Assembly (NCBI RefSeq): GCF_000223985.1 | Contig: NZ_AFWV01000004.1 | Span: 310,001 to 374,000, forward strand | Reading direction: 5' to 3' | Length of the DNA stretch: 64,000 nt | Source of the DNA: Thiocapsa marina 5811 | GTDB taxonomy: Bacteria > Pseudomonadota > Gammaproteobacteria > Chromatiales > Chromatiaceae | Shown: positions 44,722-53,226 of the stretch, piece after piece | Position numbering within the stretch: position 1 is the stretch's first letter | How the letters are laid out: each line of letters starts with the position of its first letter | The notes under the pieces: generated by a model | What the model was told of the DNA's origin: nothing | Seen by the model: the letters and a program-made list of their open reading frames with translations, nothing else | Databases searched by the model: none | Program-made: the position numbers and the translations under genes

Positions 44722-47421
44722 ATGCGAGTGTTGATCGTGACGCATGCCGCGTGTTTTCAGACCGATCGAATCGTGTCTGGAAACGCGGTTCGAGCGCACT
44801 ATTTCGGTAAAGGGCTTGTCCAGAACGGTATTGATGTCACCTTCGCGTATCCCAAGGATTTGGCTTCGGATGAAGAGCGCAATGAATCGGGTGCCGATTC
44901 AAGCGATGTTCGCTTCTTCGGGAGTCGGTCCGAGCTTCACGAACTGATCGGCGAGGTCAAGCCGCACGCCATCCTGGTCGGTTATTGGGAATTCTTGGAG
45001 CATTTCCCCGACGATTACGAGATCCCGTTGATCGCGGATGTCATTGCGCCGCGAATTCTCGAGGCGCTTTTTCAGGATCACCAGGACGTCAATCTGCACG
45101 CGAGCAGGATGCTTGCATTGTATCGCAAAGCCAGTCGCTTTATCTGCGGCACACAGCGGCAGCGTCAGTTTCTGATTCCCTGGCTCATTCTGGCCGGGTT
45201 TGATTGCCGCTTCGGGGCTCCCATCGACATCATTCCGATCTCGACGGAACCTTTGTTGCCGCGCCGTCGCTTGGATCCGACGGATCCTTGGGTCATCGTT
45301 ACGGGCGGCGTGTCTTGGCCTTGGCGTATGGGACAACGCTATACCGATGTAATACGGGAGACTCTTGCCGACGGCAAGGCGATGAAGGGGCGCTTGCTTC
45401 TGCTTTCGGGCGGCTATGTTCACGAAAATGCGCCCGACTCCGAGAGTGCATCCTCCGCGAATGAAGACAGGCAATGCGACGCGACGCTTCAGCATGTCGG
45501 TCTATTACCGTACGGTGACATGGAGCGGTTGTTCAACGAGCAGTGTAATATCGGTCTTGAGCTCTCCGACTACAATATCGAACGGGATTTCAGCGCGTCC
45601 TTTCGCTCCATCGAGTTTTTGCGGTGCGGGCTGCCGGTGATCTGCAATCACACGCTTGAGTTGGCCCGCCAGGTCAACGACTATGATGCGGGGTGGGTCA
45701 TCGAAAAACCGGAGGACTTGCCGTCGCTGCTCGCAGCGATTGCGGGTGATCCGCTGGGTTACGATCGGAAATCCGCCAATGCCATCCGATTGATCGAAGA
45801 GCGCTACCATTATCTCGAGACGATCGTCCCTTTGGTGGAATATCTTCAAGATCCCATGGCGCCGGAAAAGACCGATGATTGGTTCTTTCGTGGATCCGAG
45901 ACACTGGCGTTGGATCTCTATCACCAGGTCAGCGAGCTGGATCATCAACTGCGCATCCGCGACAAACAGATCACCGATTTGCGGCGGGATGGCGAGAGTC
46001 TCAAGGCGCAATTGGACGAGGTGCTCGGAAGCGCAAGTTGGCGGATCGTTCAACCCGTCAGAAACCTTGCCCGGAGACTGGTGACCTTGAAGGGCTTGCT
46101 CCTGCGTGCGGGGGCGCGCGTCTATCGGCAAGCCTGGAAGCATCCCGGGCCGCGCGAGGAGTTCGCGTTGGGGTCGGGTCGATACGCCCCGCGGGCGGCG
46201 GAGTCTTCGCGGGACAAGTGGTTTGATCGCAAGGGTCGCTATGTCGCGATCGTGAGTCGGGAGGATGTCTTTCCGACGAATCACGGCGCGGCGGTAAAGA
46301 TCGAGCGAACCGCATGGGGCTTATCGCATCTCGTCGACGGGGTCTTTCTGATTACGGGTGACTGGGGGCGCTATTACGAATTCAAGAACGGAGGCGCCAC
46401 GGAGAAGTATTTTCCGTTGCCGATCAGGCTCTCCGGGGTCTCCGGGATGGTGTTGAGAAAAAGGCTGCTGCGAACGGGCATTCCGATCAACGAGGCCTAC
46501 ATTTACCAGGCGCTGTTTGATTGGGGCTATTTCGTTCGTCTCATGTATCTCGCCCTGCGGTATCGCGTTGTGCTGTATCAGGCGGAATTTCCGGCGTACG
46601 CGCAGGCGTGTGTCAGGGCGAAGCGTCTTCTGCGCGGAAAGACCCTGTTGGTCGAGCACAACGTCGAGTGCGATCGTATCAAGGCCCAATATCCCGAGGT
46701 GTCGGCGCAGACCTACGCATGGCTGCGGGATCAGGAGGTCGGACTCTGTAATCAGGTCGATGAGGTCATCGCGGTCTCTCAGCCGGATCGGGATTTGCTC
46801 GTCGGTCACGGCGTGATTGCGGACAAGGTGCATGTGATCCCGCACGGGGTTGATCTGGGGGCGTTCGAGAAGACCTATGCGTTCAGCCTTCGCGAGGCCT
46901 ATGGTGTGTCTGCGGATACTCGCATCATCCTGTACCACGGAATTTACAGCTACGCGCCGAATCTCGAATCCATCCGTCTGCTCGCGACAGAGATCCTGCC
47001 GCGACTGAGGCTGCGGGGCTGGAAGGCTAAGGTCTTTGCCATCGGACCCGAGGCGCCCCTCGACGCGATCGATCCGGATGTCGTCTTTACCGGTTCAGTC
47101 GATCAGCTTGCGCCTTATCTCACAAGCGGGGACGTGGCCGTGGTTCCGCTTCAAAAAGGCGGCGGAACGCGGATGAAGATCTTGGAGTATTTTGCGGCCT
47201 CGATACCAGTCGTGACCACCTCGAAAGGAGTCGAGGGGATCCCGGCCGAGAACGGCTCTCAGGTCCTCATCGAAGATACCTTCGACGGCATGGCGAATGC
47301 GATCATTCGATTGTTCGAGCACCCGGAGGAAGGGAGGGTAATGGCCGAGCGGGCGAAGGACATCGTCGAGCGTTCGGATTGGAAATCGATTGCCGATCAG
47401 TACTTGAGCCTCATCGAATGA
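44722..47421 (+). CDS. tandem GT4 glycosyltransferase (two GT-B units)
   Basis: An 899-residue protein. The first unit (about 1-410) opens with RVLIVTHAACFQTDRIVSGNAVRAHYFGK and has DYNIERDFSASFRSIEFLRCGLPVI in its donor domain. A short charged linker with heptads follows (ELDHQLRIRDKQITDLRRDG). The second unit from about 505 starts RYVAIVSREDVFPTNHGAAVKIER and contains VEHNVECDRIK, VIPHGVDLGAFEKT, ILYHGIYSYAPNLES and GGGTRMKILEYFAASIPVV, all typical of GT4 enzymes. I prefer ATG 44722 because the conserved strand begins there; the frame is open from 44686. It heads the second sugar operon. Confidence 0.85.
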   Translation: MRVLIVTHAACFQTDRIVSGNAVRAHYFGKGLVQNGIDVTFAYPKDLASDEERNESGADSSDVRFFGSRSELHELIGEVKPHAILVGYWEFLEHFPDDYEIPLIADVIAPRILEALFQDHQDVNLHASRMLALYRKASRFICGTQRQRQFLIPWLILAGFDCRFGAPIDIIPISTEPLLPRRRLDPTDPWVIVTGGVSWPWRMGQRYTDVIRETLADGKAMKGRLLLLSGGYVHENAPDSESASSANEDRQCDATLQHVGLLPYGDMERLFNEQCNIGLELSDYNIERDFSASFRSIEFLRCGLPVICNHTLELARQVNDYDAGWVIEKPEDLPSLLAAIAGDPLGYDRKSANAIRLIEERYHYLETIVPLVEYLQDPMAPEKTDDWFFRGSETLALDLYHQVSELDHQLRIRDKQITDLRRDGESLKAQLDEVLGSASWRIVQPVRNLARRLVTLKGLLLRAGARVYRQAWKHPGPREEFALGSGRYAPRAAESSRDKWFDRKGRYVAIVSREDVFPTNHGAAVKIERTAWGLSHLVDGVFLITGDWGRYYEFKNGGATEKYFPLPIRLSGVSGMVLRKRLLRTGIPINEAYIYQALFDWGYFVRLMYLALRYRVVLYQAEFPAYAQACVRAKRLLRGKTLLVEHNVECDRIKAQYPEVSAQTYAWLRDQEVGLCNQVDEVIAVSQPDRDLLVGHGVIADKVHVIPHGVDLGAFEKTYAFSLREAYGVSADTRIILYHGIYSYAPNLESIRLLATEILPRLRLRGWKAKVFAIGPEAPLDAIDPDVVFTGSVDQLAPYLTSGDVAVVPLQKGGGTRMKILEYFAASIPVVTTSKGVEGIPAENGSQVLIEDTFDGMANAIIRLFEHPEEGRVMAERAKDIVERSDWKSIADQYLSLIE

Positions 47422-48665
47422 GGGTCCGGCAATCGGGCTATGTTAAGCTTGCCGTCTTGCCGGGGGGCGGCCCCTCGGCGTTCGTGCAGGGCATTCGGCG
47501 GTGTACGTTGCCGAATCCAGCCATTGTTCCATCGGTTATCCATAGGGCTTTGATCTTGATCAGCATCAACGAACCCGCGCGCGAATACGAAGCCTTGTCC
47601 TCGGAGATCGAGACCGCGGTCCTTGAAGCCTTGCGCAGCGGACGCTGGCTTTTCGGAAAGGCAACCGAAGCCTTCGTGCGGCGTTTTTCCGAGTCTGTCG
47701 GCGTCGAGCATGTGATCCCGGTCGCGAACGGGACCGATGCCCTCGAGATCGGTCTCCGGGCGGTCGGCGTCGGGTTCGGGGACGAGGTTGTGACCGCGGC
47801 CAATGCGGGTGGCTATACCTCGATCGCCTGTCGGATCATCGGGGCCGTGCCTGTATATACCGACATCGCGCTACCGGGTATGACGATCGATCCGGCCGAG
47901 GTATCGGCCCTGTTGTCGCCGAAGGTCAGGGCCGTTGTGGTGACGCATCTTTACGGCAATCTGGGCGATGTCGATGGCGTGCGCCGCGTTCTCGCCGAGG
48001 CCGGACGCGAGGATGTCGCCGTCGTCGAGGACTGCGCCCAGGCGCATGGTGTCGGCGATCCGGGGCGCAGAGGTGGCAGTCTCGGCGACCTCGCCACCTT
48101 CAGCTTCTATCCGTCGAAAAACCTGGGTGCCCTCGGGGACGCGGGTGCCGTGGTCACGGGGCGAGACGACCTCGCGCGTCAGGTCCGGTTGCTCGCGCAG
48201 TACGGTTGGGAGAGTCGGTACAGGAGCGTCGTGCCTTACGGGCGCAACAGCCGGATGGACGAGGTGCAGGCCTCGATCCTTACGATCAAGCTCGGCCACC
48301 TCGCTGCCGTCACCGCCTCGCGCCGTGCTGTCCTGTCGCGCTACCGGGCCGCGTTGCCCGCGAGCTACCGACTCTGCGCGCTCGAGGGCGCGGCATCGGT
48401 CGGACATCTTGCGGTCATCCTCTGCCCAGATCGTTCCGCTGCGGAGGATCATCTCAAGCGTCGCGGGATTCAAACGGACATCCATTATCCGACCCTCGAT
48501 TGTGACCAGCCGGCCTGGCGTGACCTGCCGATGCGCCTCGGCGATTTGCGGAAGAGTCGTGACGCGGTCGAGCGGATCCTGACGCTGCCCTGTCATCCCC
48601 ATCTTTCCGAGTCCGAGTTGACGCTTGTATGCGACGCCCTTGCGTCGCTCCCCGCAGCGAGTTGA
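47418..48665 (+). CDS. DegT/DnrJ/EryC1 sugar aminotransferase, FdtB/QdtB-like
   Basis: A PLP-dependent aminotransferase of nucleotide-sugar pathways. Visible: VANGTDALEIGLRAVGVGFGDEV, VVEDCAQAHG, SFYPSKNLGALGD with the Schiff-base lysine K234, and YGWESRY...GRNSRMDEVQA. Paired with the ketoisomerase/acetyltransferase at 49631, it should add a 3-amino group to a dTDP-3-keto-6-deoxyhexose. ATG 47418 overlaps the previous stop as ATGA and is taken as the start. The conserved fold begins at ISINEPAREYEAL, so TTG 47550 or 47556, behind a TAGGG, may be the real start and would remove about 45 residues. Confidence 0.85.
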   Translation: MRVRQSGYVKLAVLPGGGPSAFVQGIRRCTLPNPAIVPSVIHRALILISINEPAREYEALSSEIETAVLEALRSGRWLFGKATEAFVRRFSESVGVEHVIPVANGTDALEIGLRAVGVGFGDEVVTAANAGGYTSIACRIIGAVPVYTDIALPGMTIDPAEVSALLSPKVRAVVVTHLYGNLGDVDGVRRVLAEAGREDVAVVEDCAQAHGVGDPGRRGGSLGDLATFSFYPSKNLGALGDAGAVVTGRDDLARQVRLLAQYGWESRYRSVVPYGRNSRMDEVQASILTIKLGHLAAVTASRRAVLSRYRAALPASYRLCALEGAASVGHLAVILCPDRSAAEDHLKRRGIQTDIHYPTLDCDQPAWRDLPMRLGDLRKSRDAVERILTLPCHPHLSESELTLVCDALASLPAAS

Positions 48666-48669
48666 GCCC

Positions 48670-49638
48670 ATGTCTCAGTCAATCGATCGCTCCATCATCA
48701 TCCCGGTCTACCGCAACGAGGAGAACATTCCGGATCTTCTCCCGGTACTCGAGCAGCTGACGGAGTCGCTGGACGGGGTCACGGAGGTGGTTTTCGTCGT
48801 CGACGGATCTCCCGATCGCTCGGGAGACGCGCTGCGGGCCGGTCTTGAGAGCTGCGCGTTTCCGGCGCGCCTGCTCTTTCACAGTCGCAACTTCGGATCC
48901 TTCGCGGCCATCCGAACGGGCCTTGTCCATGCGAGGGGCGAGCATTTCGCCGCCATGGCGGCGGATCTTCAAGAGCCGCCGGAGTTGATACTGGACTTTT
49001 TCCGCACGCTCGAGCGGGACGAGGCGGATGTCGTTTTCGGCCACCGCGCCGAGCGCAACGACAGTCGATCCTCGATGTTCTTGTCGAATCTGTTCTGGGG
49101 CTTTTATCGGCGCTTTGTAGTGCCCGATGTCCCGAGCGGCGGGGTCGATATCTTCGCCTGCAACCGCAAAGTCAGGGATGCGCTCTTGTCGATCGAGGAG
49201 AGCAACAGCTCGCTGGTGGCGCAGCTCTTTTGGGTCGGTTTCCGTCGCAAGTTCGCGAGCTACAGCCGGCGCGCTCGGGAGAAGGGAAAAAGTGCCTGGT
49301 CGTTCAAGCGTCGCTTCAATTACATGCTGGACAGCATCTTTTCCTATTCGGATCTGCCGGTCATGGTCTTGTTGTGGACAGGGATCCTCGGCATCGTCTT
49401 CTCGCTGCTGCTGTCCCTGCTCATCCTGACCGCGAAGATGTTGGGGTTCATCGAGGTCGCGGGGTATACCCCTGTGATGTTGACGATCCTGATCATGGGG
49501 AGCATCACGCTCTTTTCCCAAGGGTTGATGGGATGCTATCTCTGGCGGACGCTGGAGAATACGAAGCATCGGCCCCTGAGCCTGATCTGCGATGAATGCG
49601 TGTTTCCAGGCCGAGAGACGAGTCAAGGCGATGACTGA
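48670..49638 (+). CDS. membrane GT2 glycosyltransferase, DPM1/ArnC-like
   Basis: A 322-residue protein. The N-terminal GT-A domain has SIIIPVYRNEENIPDLL, the motif VVFVVDGSPDRS, and HFAAMAADLQEPPEL (DxQ metal site). GRF-like basic segments precede the membrane part. The last 90 residues form two transmembrane helices (VMVLLWTGILGIVFSLLLSLLIL and TPVMLTILIMGSITLFSQGLMG). Enzymes of this shape transfer sugars to polyprenyl phosphate at the inner membrane. It could load the modified deoxy-amino sugar made by its neighbours. GtrA, encoded two genes on, is the usual flippase partner of such enzymes. Confidence 0.85.
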   Translation: MSQSIDRSIIIPVYRNEENIPDLLPVLEQLTESLDGVTEVVFVVDGSPDRSGDALRAGLESCAFPARLLFHSRNFGSFAAIRTGLVHARGEHFAAMAADLQEPPELILDFFRTLERDEADVVFGHRAERNDSRSSMFLSNLFWGFYRRFVVPDVPSGGVDIFACNRKVRDALLSIEESNSSLVAQLFWVGFRRKFASYSRRAREKGKSAWSFKRRFNYMLDSIFSYSDLPVMVLLWTGILGIVFSLLLSLLILTAKMLGFIEVAGYTPVMLTILIMGSITLFSQGLMGCYLWRTLENTKHRPLSLICDECVFPGRETSQGDD

Positions 49639-50605
49639 GCAAGCTTATTTCGTTCATCCTGCCGGGATCTGCGAAAGCAGCACGATCGGCGCGGGAACCC
49701 GTATTTGGGCCTTTTCGCATGTCCTTCCGGGTGCCCGAGTCGGCGGCGACTGCAACATCTGTGATCACGTGTTCATCGAGAACGATGTCAACCTCGGTGA
49801 CCGCGTCACGATCAAAAGCGGCGTGCAGCTTTGGGATGGCATTCGCGTCGGCGACGACGTTTTTATCGGTCCGAATGCGACCTTTACCAACGATCGCTTT
49901 CCGCGTTCCAAGCGTTACCCGGAATCCTTTGCGGTGACGACGCTCGAGGACGGTGCCTCGATCGGGGCAAACGCAACGATCCTGCCGGGCTTGACGATCG
50001 GAAAGCGCGCCATGGTGGGTGCCGGCGCGGTGGTCACGCGGTCGGTTCCGCCGAATGCCGTCGTTGCCGGCAACCCGGCGCAGATCATCGGATATCAGTC
50101 GGCGTCCGAGAGCAAGCAGGCGCGGCTCGGCACCCTATCCGTTCTGGAGGCGAGCCGCCTCGCTGTCGAGGGTCTGCCCGCGCTCGCGGTCAAGGGGTGC
50201 GGCCTGGTGCAATTGCCGGTCTTCAATGACTTGCGCGGCGATCTGATGGTCGCCCAATTCGATCGGCATTTGCCGTTTTCGCCGAAGCGCGTCTTCTTCG
50301 TTTACCATGTTCCGAACGATCACGTGCGCGGCGAGCACGCCCATCGCGAATGTGCGCAGTTTTTGGTGGCCTTGAACGGCGCCCTGTCGGTGGTCGTGGA
50401 TGACGGCGCGGAGCGACAGGAGATCCGACTCGATTACCCCGGGGTCGGTCTCTTGATCCCGCCGCTGGTCTGGGGAATACAGTACCGCTTCTCCGCCGAT
50501 GCGGTCTTGGCGGTATTCGCGTCGCACGACTACGAGTCGAATGAATACATTCGTGATTACGACGAGTTTCTGCGTCTGGTGACCGCGCCTGAATCACCGA
50601 CATGA
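49631..50605 (+). CDS. fused sugar N-acetyltransferase and 3,4-ketoisomerase (FdtC-FdtA/WxcM-like)
   Basis: A 324-residue bifunctional protein. Residues 1-175 are a left-handed beta-helix acetyltransferase with hexapeptide repeats (STIGAGTRIWAFSHVLPGA, VTIKSGVQLWDG, SIGANATILPGLTIGKRAMV). Residues about 185-324 are a cupin ketoisomerase (LPVFNDLRGDLMVAQFDR, RVFFVYHVPNDHVRGEHAHRE from about 218, LIPPLVWGIQYRF). Together with the aminotransferase at 47418 this covers isomerisation, amination and acetylation towards dTDP-Fuc3NAc or dTDP-Qui3NAc. The ATG overlaps the previous stop. Which epimer is made cannot be read. Confidence 0.88.
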   Translation: MTEQAYFVHPAGICESSTIGAGTRIWAFSHVLPGARVGGDCNICDHVFIENDVNLGDRVTIKSGVQLWDGIRVGDDVFIGPNATFTNDRFPRSKRYPESFAVTTLEDGASIGANATILPGLTIGKRAMVGAGAVVTRSVPPNAVVAGNPAQIIGYQSASESKQARLGTLSVLEASRLAVEGLPALAVKGCGLVQLPVFNDLRGDLMVAQFDRHLPFSPKRVFFVYHVPNDHVRGEHAHRECAQFLVALNGALSVVVDDGAERQEIRLDYPGVGLLIPPLVWGIQYRFSADAVLAVFASHDYESNEYIRDYDEFLRLVTAPESPT

Positions 50606-50736
50606 TGAAGCACCTGTTGGCATTGTTCATCATCCCGGCCGTAGGGTGGGCGAGCGAGAGCGAAGTCCACCGAACCTCGCGCCGACTGAGTTCCGTGAGC
50701 GCGCCCGCGTCGCCGGCATGATGAAACGCTTGTTGG
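50597..50736 (+). repeat. GTGGAC half-repeat flanked by a near-duplicate of the gtrA start
   Basis: A single arm of the GTGGAC family lies at 50641-50671. On its left, at about 50597-50620, CCGACATGATGAAGCACCTGTTGG nearly repeats the sequence around the gtrA start on its right, about 50712-50736 (GGCATGATGAAACGCTTGTTGG). This looks like an element insertion with duplication of some 24 bases, or a slipped duplication, which left a second false start 115 bases upstream. Confidence 0.6.
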
Positions 50737-51125
50737 GTGATCAGGGTCTGCTCGGCGACGGTCTGCGTTTTGCGCTCGTCGGTGCAGGCAACACCCTGTT
50801 CACCCTGGCTGTCTTCCAGCTCCTGCTGTTTTGGCTGTCGCCTCTGCCCTCCTATTACCTGTCTTGGGCGATCGGCTTGGCAGTCTTGCTGGTAGCCTTT
50901 CCGAGCTATGTCTTCAAAGGCAGCACCGCGACGGTATGGCGTACCATATCGACCGTCGCGATCTACCTCGCAAGCCTCCTGATCGGCGGCATTCTCTTGA
51001 GTGAGCTGACCTCGATCGGGATCAGTCCGCGCCTCGGCATTCTGATCGCGATCGCCTTTACAACCCTCTTTAATTTTGCGGCGTCGCGGCTGGTGTATCG
51101 GTTGATTCGGCCGAATCCGGCTTAG
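50718..51125 (+). CDS. GtrA-family membrane protein
   Basis: A 135-residue protein with four predicted transmembrane helices: LRFALVGAGNTLFTLAVFQLLLF, SYYLSWAIGLAVLLVAFPSYVF, TISTVAIYLASLLIGGILL and LGILIAIAFTTLFNFAASRLVY. The opening GLRFALVGAGNT and closing NFAASRLVYR are GtrA hallmarks. GtrA-type proteins flip polyprenyl-linked sugars across the inner membrane for glycan modification. The start MMKRLLGDQG at ATG 50718 is preferred; the frame open to 50646 runs through a palindromic repeat. Its 3' end overlaps a convergent gene by 56 bases. Confidence 0.85.
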   Translation: MMKRLLGDQGLLGDGLRFALVGAGNTLFTLAVFQLLLFWLSPLPSYYLSWAIGLAVLLVAFPSYVFKGSTATVWRTISTVAIYLASLLIGGILLSELTSIGISPRLGILIAIAFTTLFNFAASRLVYRLIRPNPA

Positions 51126-52587
51126 TCGGACCCGCCGATTCGGCACTGCCTTCTTGTTGCTCCGCTAAGGTGCTTAAGTAAGTTGAAAAATCCAGCCGCG
51201 GGCTGTTGCGAAGCTCGTCGCTCAAGGTCTTGGGGTCGAACGGCTCCCAGGCATCCTCGCCCCAATCGGGATTCTCGATGATGGTCTGTACCTTGCCCTG
51301 CTCGGCGAGGATGACGCTCATAGTCGGATAGGTCCATCCCCAGCTCATGTTGACAAACTGGCGCTGAGCTTCGGGGGTCAGCTCGGCGAGGGCTTGCTCG
51401 TGAGAGAGAAGACCGCGGTGGTTGTCCAACAGGCCGCGGAAGCTCGCGATGTAATGCCGCCATTCGTTCGTTGCGGCAACGTTCCATCCGACCTGCCCAA
51501 GCGCAAGCGCAAGGACAACGCCTGCAACGAAACCGGACTCGATGTATGCCTTGGTTTGGGTTGCACGCAAGGACGCGACTGCCATCAGAAACACCAACGG
51601 CGGGATCAGGATTGGCCCGTAGCTTCTTGCATCGAATTGCAGCTTGGCCGACAGCGCGCGCTCGGCGATCAAGGGCGAGAGTGCGGCGAGGGCTGCGGCG
51701 AGGGCGATGATCATCCACAAGACGCGCTGTGCCTTCACGAATCCGCGGCGCGTCACATAGACCCCGACAAGCAGGATGGCGCCGGCGATCAGTCCGAGAA
51801 TTGCGGGTGGATTGTAGTAGCCGTAGCTTCGGATGAAGGCGAGCGACGTGATGGTGGAAAAATAGGAGAGCGAGCGGCTTTCGTAGTACTCGGATTTCGG
51901 TATCAATATAAACGACAGCACGACGGCCGTGACCGCGATCAAGAGTGCGGTCAAAGCGACGAAATAGAGGCGGTCGCTGGCTGTCTTGGAGCGGAGCAAG
52001 CGGTATAGCCCCGCCAAGGCAAGGAGCGGCGCCATCAGGACGAAGGTCTCGTGGATGACGAAAATGGGCAGGACGAGTGCAAAGACGAAGATGTTGTTGA
52101 AGAGCCCGGTCCGGAAAAACAGGATCGTAAAGAAGAGTAGCCAAAAATAGCTGCCGGCAAGCTGTGCCTCTCCGATGGCGGAGAAGGCGCCCGCCATGAC
52201 ACCGGCGAGATAGTAAAACATCGGGAAGATGAAAAGATGCTTGTACTCCTTCGGGAGTACGAGGTAGGAGAGTGCGATCAAGACGATCGGTGTCATCAGC
52301 ATCGTGAGGCCGTGAATCCGCGCCAAGACGACAAGGTCGTCGATGCCCAGCTTCATGGCAAGGATCGTCGCCCACTGATGCAGGAGATAGGATGCGTTGC
52401 GGGGGGTCTCCCAAAAGAGAAACTTTTCGCCGGTCGCGAGACTCAGGAGATGAAAGGCGCCGTCGGCATGAAGTCCCCGCAATGCGTAAGCGCCGTAGGC
52501 GGCAGCAATGGCGCAGAGCAGGAGCGAAAAGAGCAAAACGAAAGATGTATAGGATCGGTTGGCCGACGTATTCTCGACTACGAACAT
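51070..52587 (-). CDS. multi-pass membrane protein, unknown function
   Basis: A 505-residue protein with about ten transmembrane helices (for example SFVLLFSLLLCAIAAAYGAY, LIAVTAVVLSFILIP, AILGLIAGAILLVGVYV, VLWMIIALAAALAALSPLIA). A periplasmic or cytoplasmic tail of about 120 residues ends in a Ser/Thr/Pro/Glu-rich stretch. The loop ADGAFHLLSLATGEKFLFWETPR after the first helix resembles the Asp-containing first loop of GT-C enzymes, but I cannot assign it. It lies next to gtrA in convergent orientation, so a role in the same glycan modification is possible. Confidence 0.75.
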   Translation of the reverse strand: MFVVENTSANRSYTSFVLLFSLLLCAIAAAYGAYALRGLHADGAFHLLSLATGEKFLFWETPRNASYLLHQWATILAMKLGIDDLVVLARIHGLTMLMTPIVLIALSYLVLPKEYKHLFIFPMFYYLAGVMAGAFSAIGEAQLAGSYFWLLFFTILFFRTGLFNNIFVFALVLPIFVIHETFVLMAPLLALAGLYRLLRSKTASDRLYFVALTALLIAVTAVVLSFILIPKSEYYESRSLSYFSTITSLAFIRSYGYYNPPAILGLIAGAILLVGVYVTRRGFVKAQRVLWMIIALAAALAALSPLIAERALSAKLQFDARSYGPILIPPLVFLMAVASLRATQTKAYIESGFVAGVVLALALGQVGWNVAATNEWRHYIASFRGLLDNHRGLLSHEQALAELTPEAQRQFVNMSWGWTYPTMSVILAEQGKVQTIIENPDWGEDAWEPFDPKTLSDELRNSPRLDFSTYLSTLAEQQEGSAESAGPTKPDSAESTDTPAATPQN

Positions 52588-52704
52588 GGTGACGGGTCCT
52601 TGTATTCCATCAAAACAACAGCCTGCAGGCTGGCGAATGAGCGATATTGACGGTCGGGTGCGCGGCGCGCATCACGTCTGTGGCGACGTTCATAATCGCG
52701 GCAG

Positions 52705-52782
52705 GTCGGGTGGACGAGCGGGAACGAAGTCCACCTAACCCCGCGCCGGCGCTGGTGGACTGCGCTTCGCTTATCCACCCTA
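52705..52782. repeat. GTGGAC palindromic repeat, full copy upstream of the membrane protein
   Basis: Arms GTCGGGTGGACGAGCGGGAACG... (52705-52735) and GGTGGACTGCGCTTCGCTTATCC... (52753-52782) are inverted copies of each other around 17 bases. It is the same family as 44530-44608. It lies between the membrane protein start and the end of dgkA; the remainder of that 259-base gap shows nothing else. Confidence 0.8.
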
Positions 52783-52846
52783 CAGCGCAGAATCATCGCA
52801 GTGGCCGGCGTTATGAGCACTGCCATGGCTGCCGAGTCGCGACGTC

Positions 52847-53218
52847 TCAGAACACCTTCGGGATCAGGATCAACCCCCAGACCACGACGGCAAACACGAT
52901 ACTCGAAAAGACCGCGGCGGAGGCAATGTCCTTTGCGCGGGCCGACAGCTCGTTGCGCTCCATGCCGACACGATCGACATTCGCCTCGATCGCCGAGTTC
53001 AGCAGCTCGACGATGGGGACGATGAGCAGGCTGCCGACGAGCATGGCGCGTTCGACTGCGGAATCGCCGAACCACAGACCGAGGGGGATGAGCGGAATCA
53101 GCAGGAAGACCTCCTGACGGAAGGCCTCTTCCAGCTCGAAACAGGCTTTGAACCCTTTCATGGAGTAGCCGAAGGCGTAAACGACCCGCCGCCAGCCCTT
53201 GGATTTTCCTTTGGTCAT
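52847..53218 (-). CDS. dgkA: diacylglycerol kinase
   Basis: A 123-residue integral membrane kinase that recycles diacylglycerol to phosphatidic acid. Three transmembrane helices are visible (EVFLLIPLIPLGLWF, AMLVGSLLIVPIVELLNSAI, AVFSSIVFAVVVWGLILIP). The family motif is ELLNSAIEANVDRVG, with conserved ELSARAKDIASAAV. The length is normal. It starts 8 bases after the gcvPB stop on the same strand, so it may be co-transcribed with the glycine cleavage genes. Confidence 0.95.
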   Translation of the reverse strand: MTKGKSKGWRRVVYAFGYSMKGFKACFELEEAFRQEVFLLIPLIPLGLWFGDSAVERAMLVGSLLIVPIVELLNSAIEANVDRVGMERNELSARAKDIASAAVFSSIVFAVVVWGLILIPKVF

Positions 53219-53226
53219 GTGGATCC

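Noticed and set aside
51122-52414. 430-codon minus-strand frame inside the membrane protein gene
   Set aside because: It is a shifted frame of the same strand, rich in Arg/His, with no domain pattern; the 505-residue frame has transmembrane helices.
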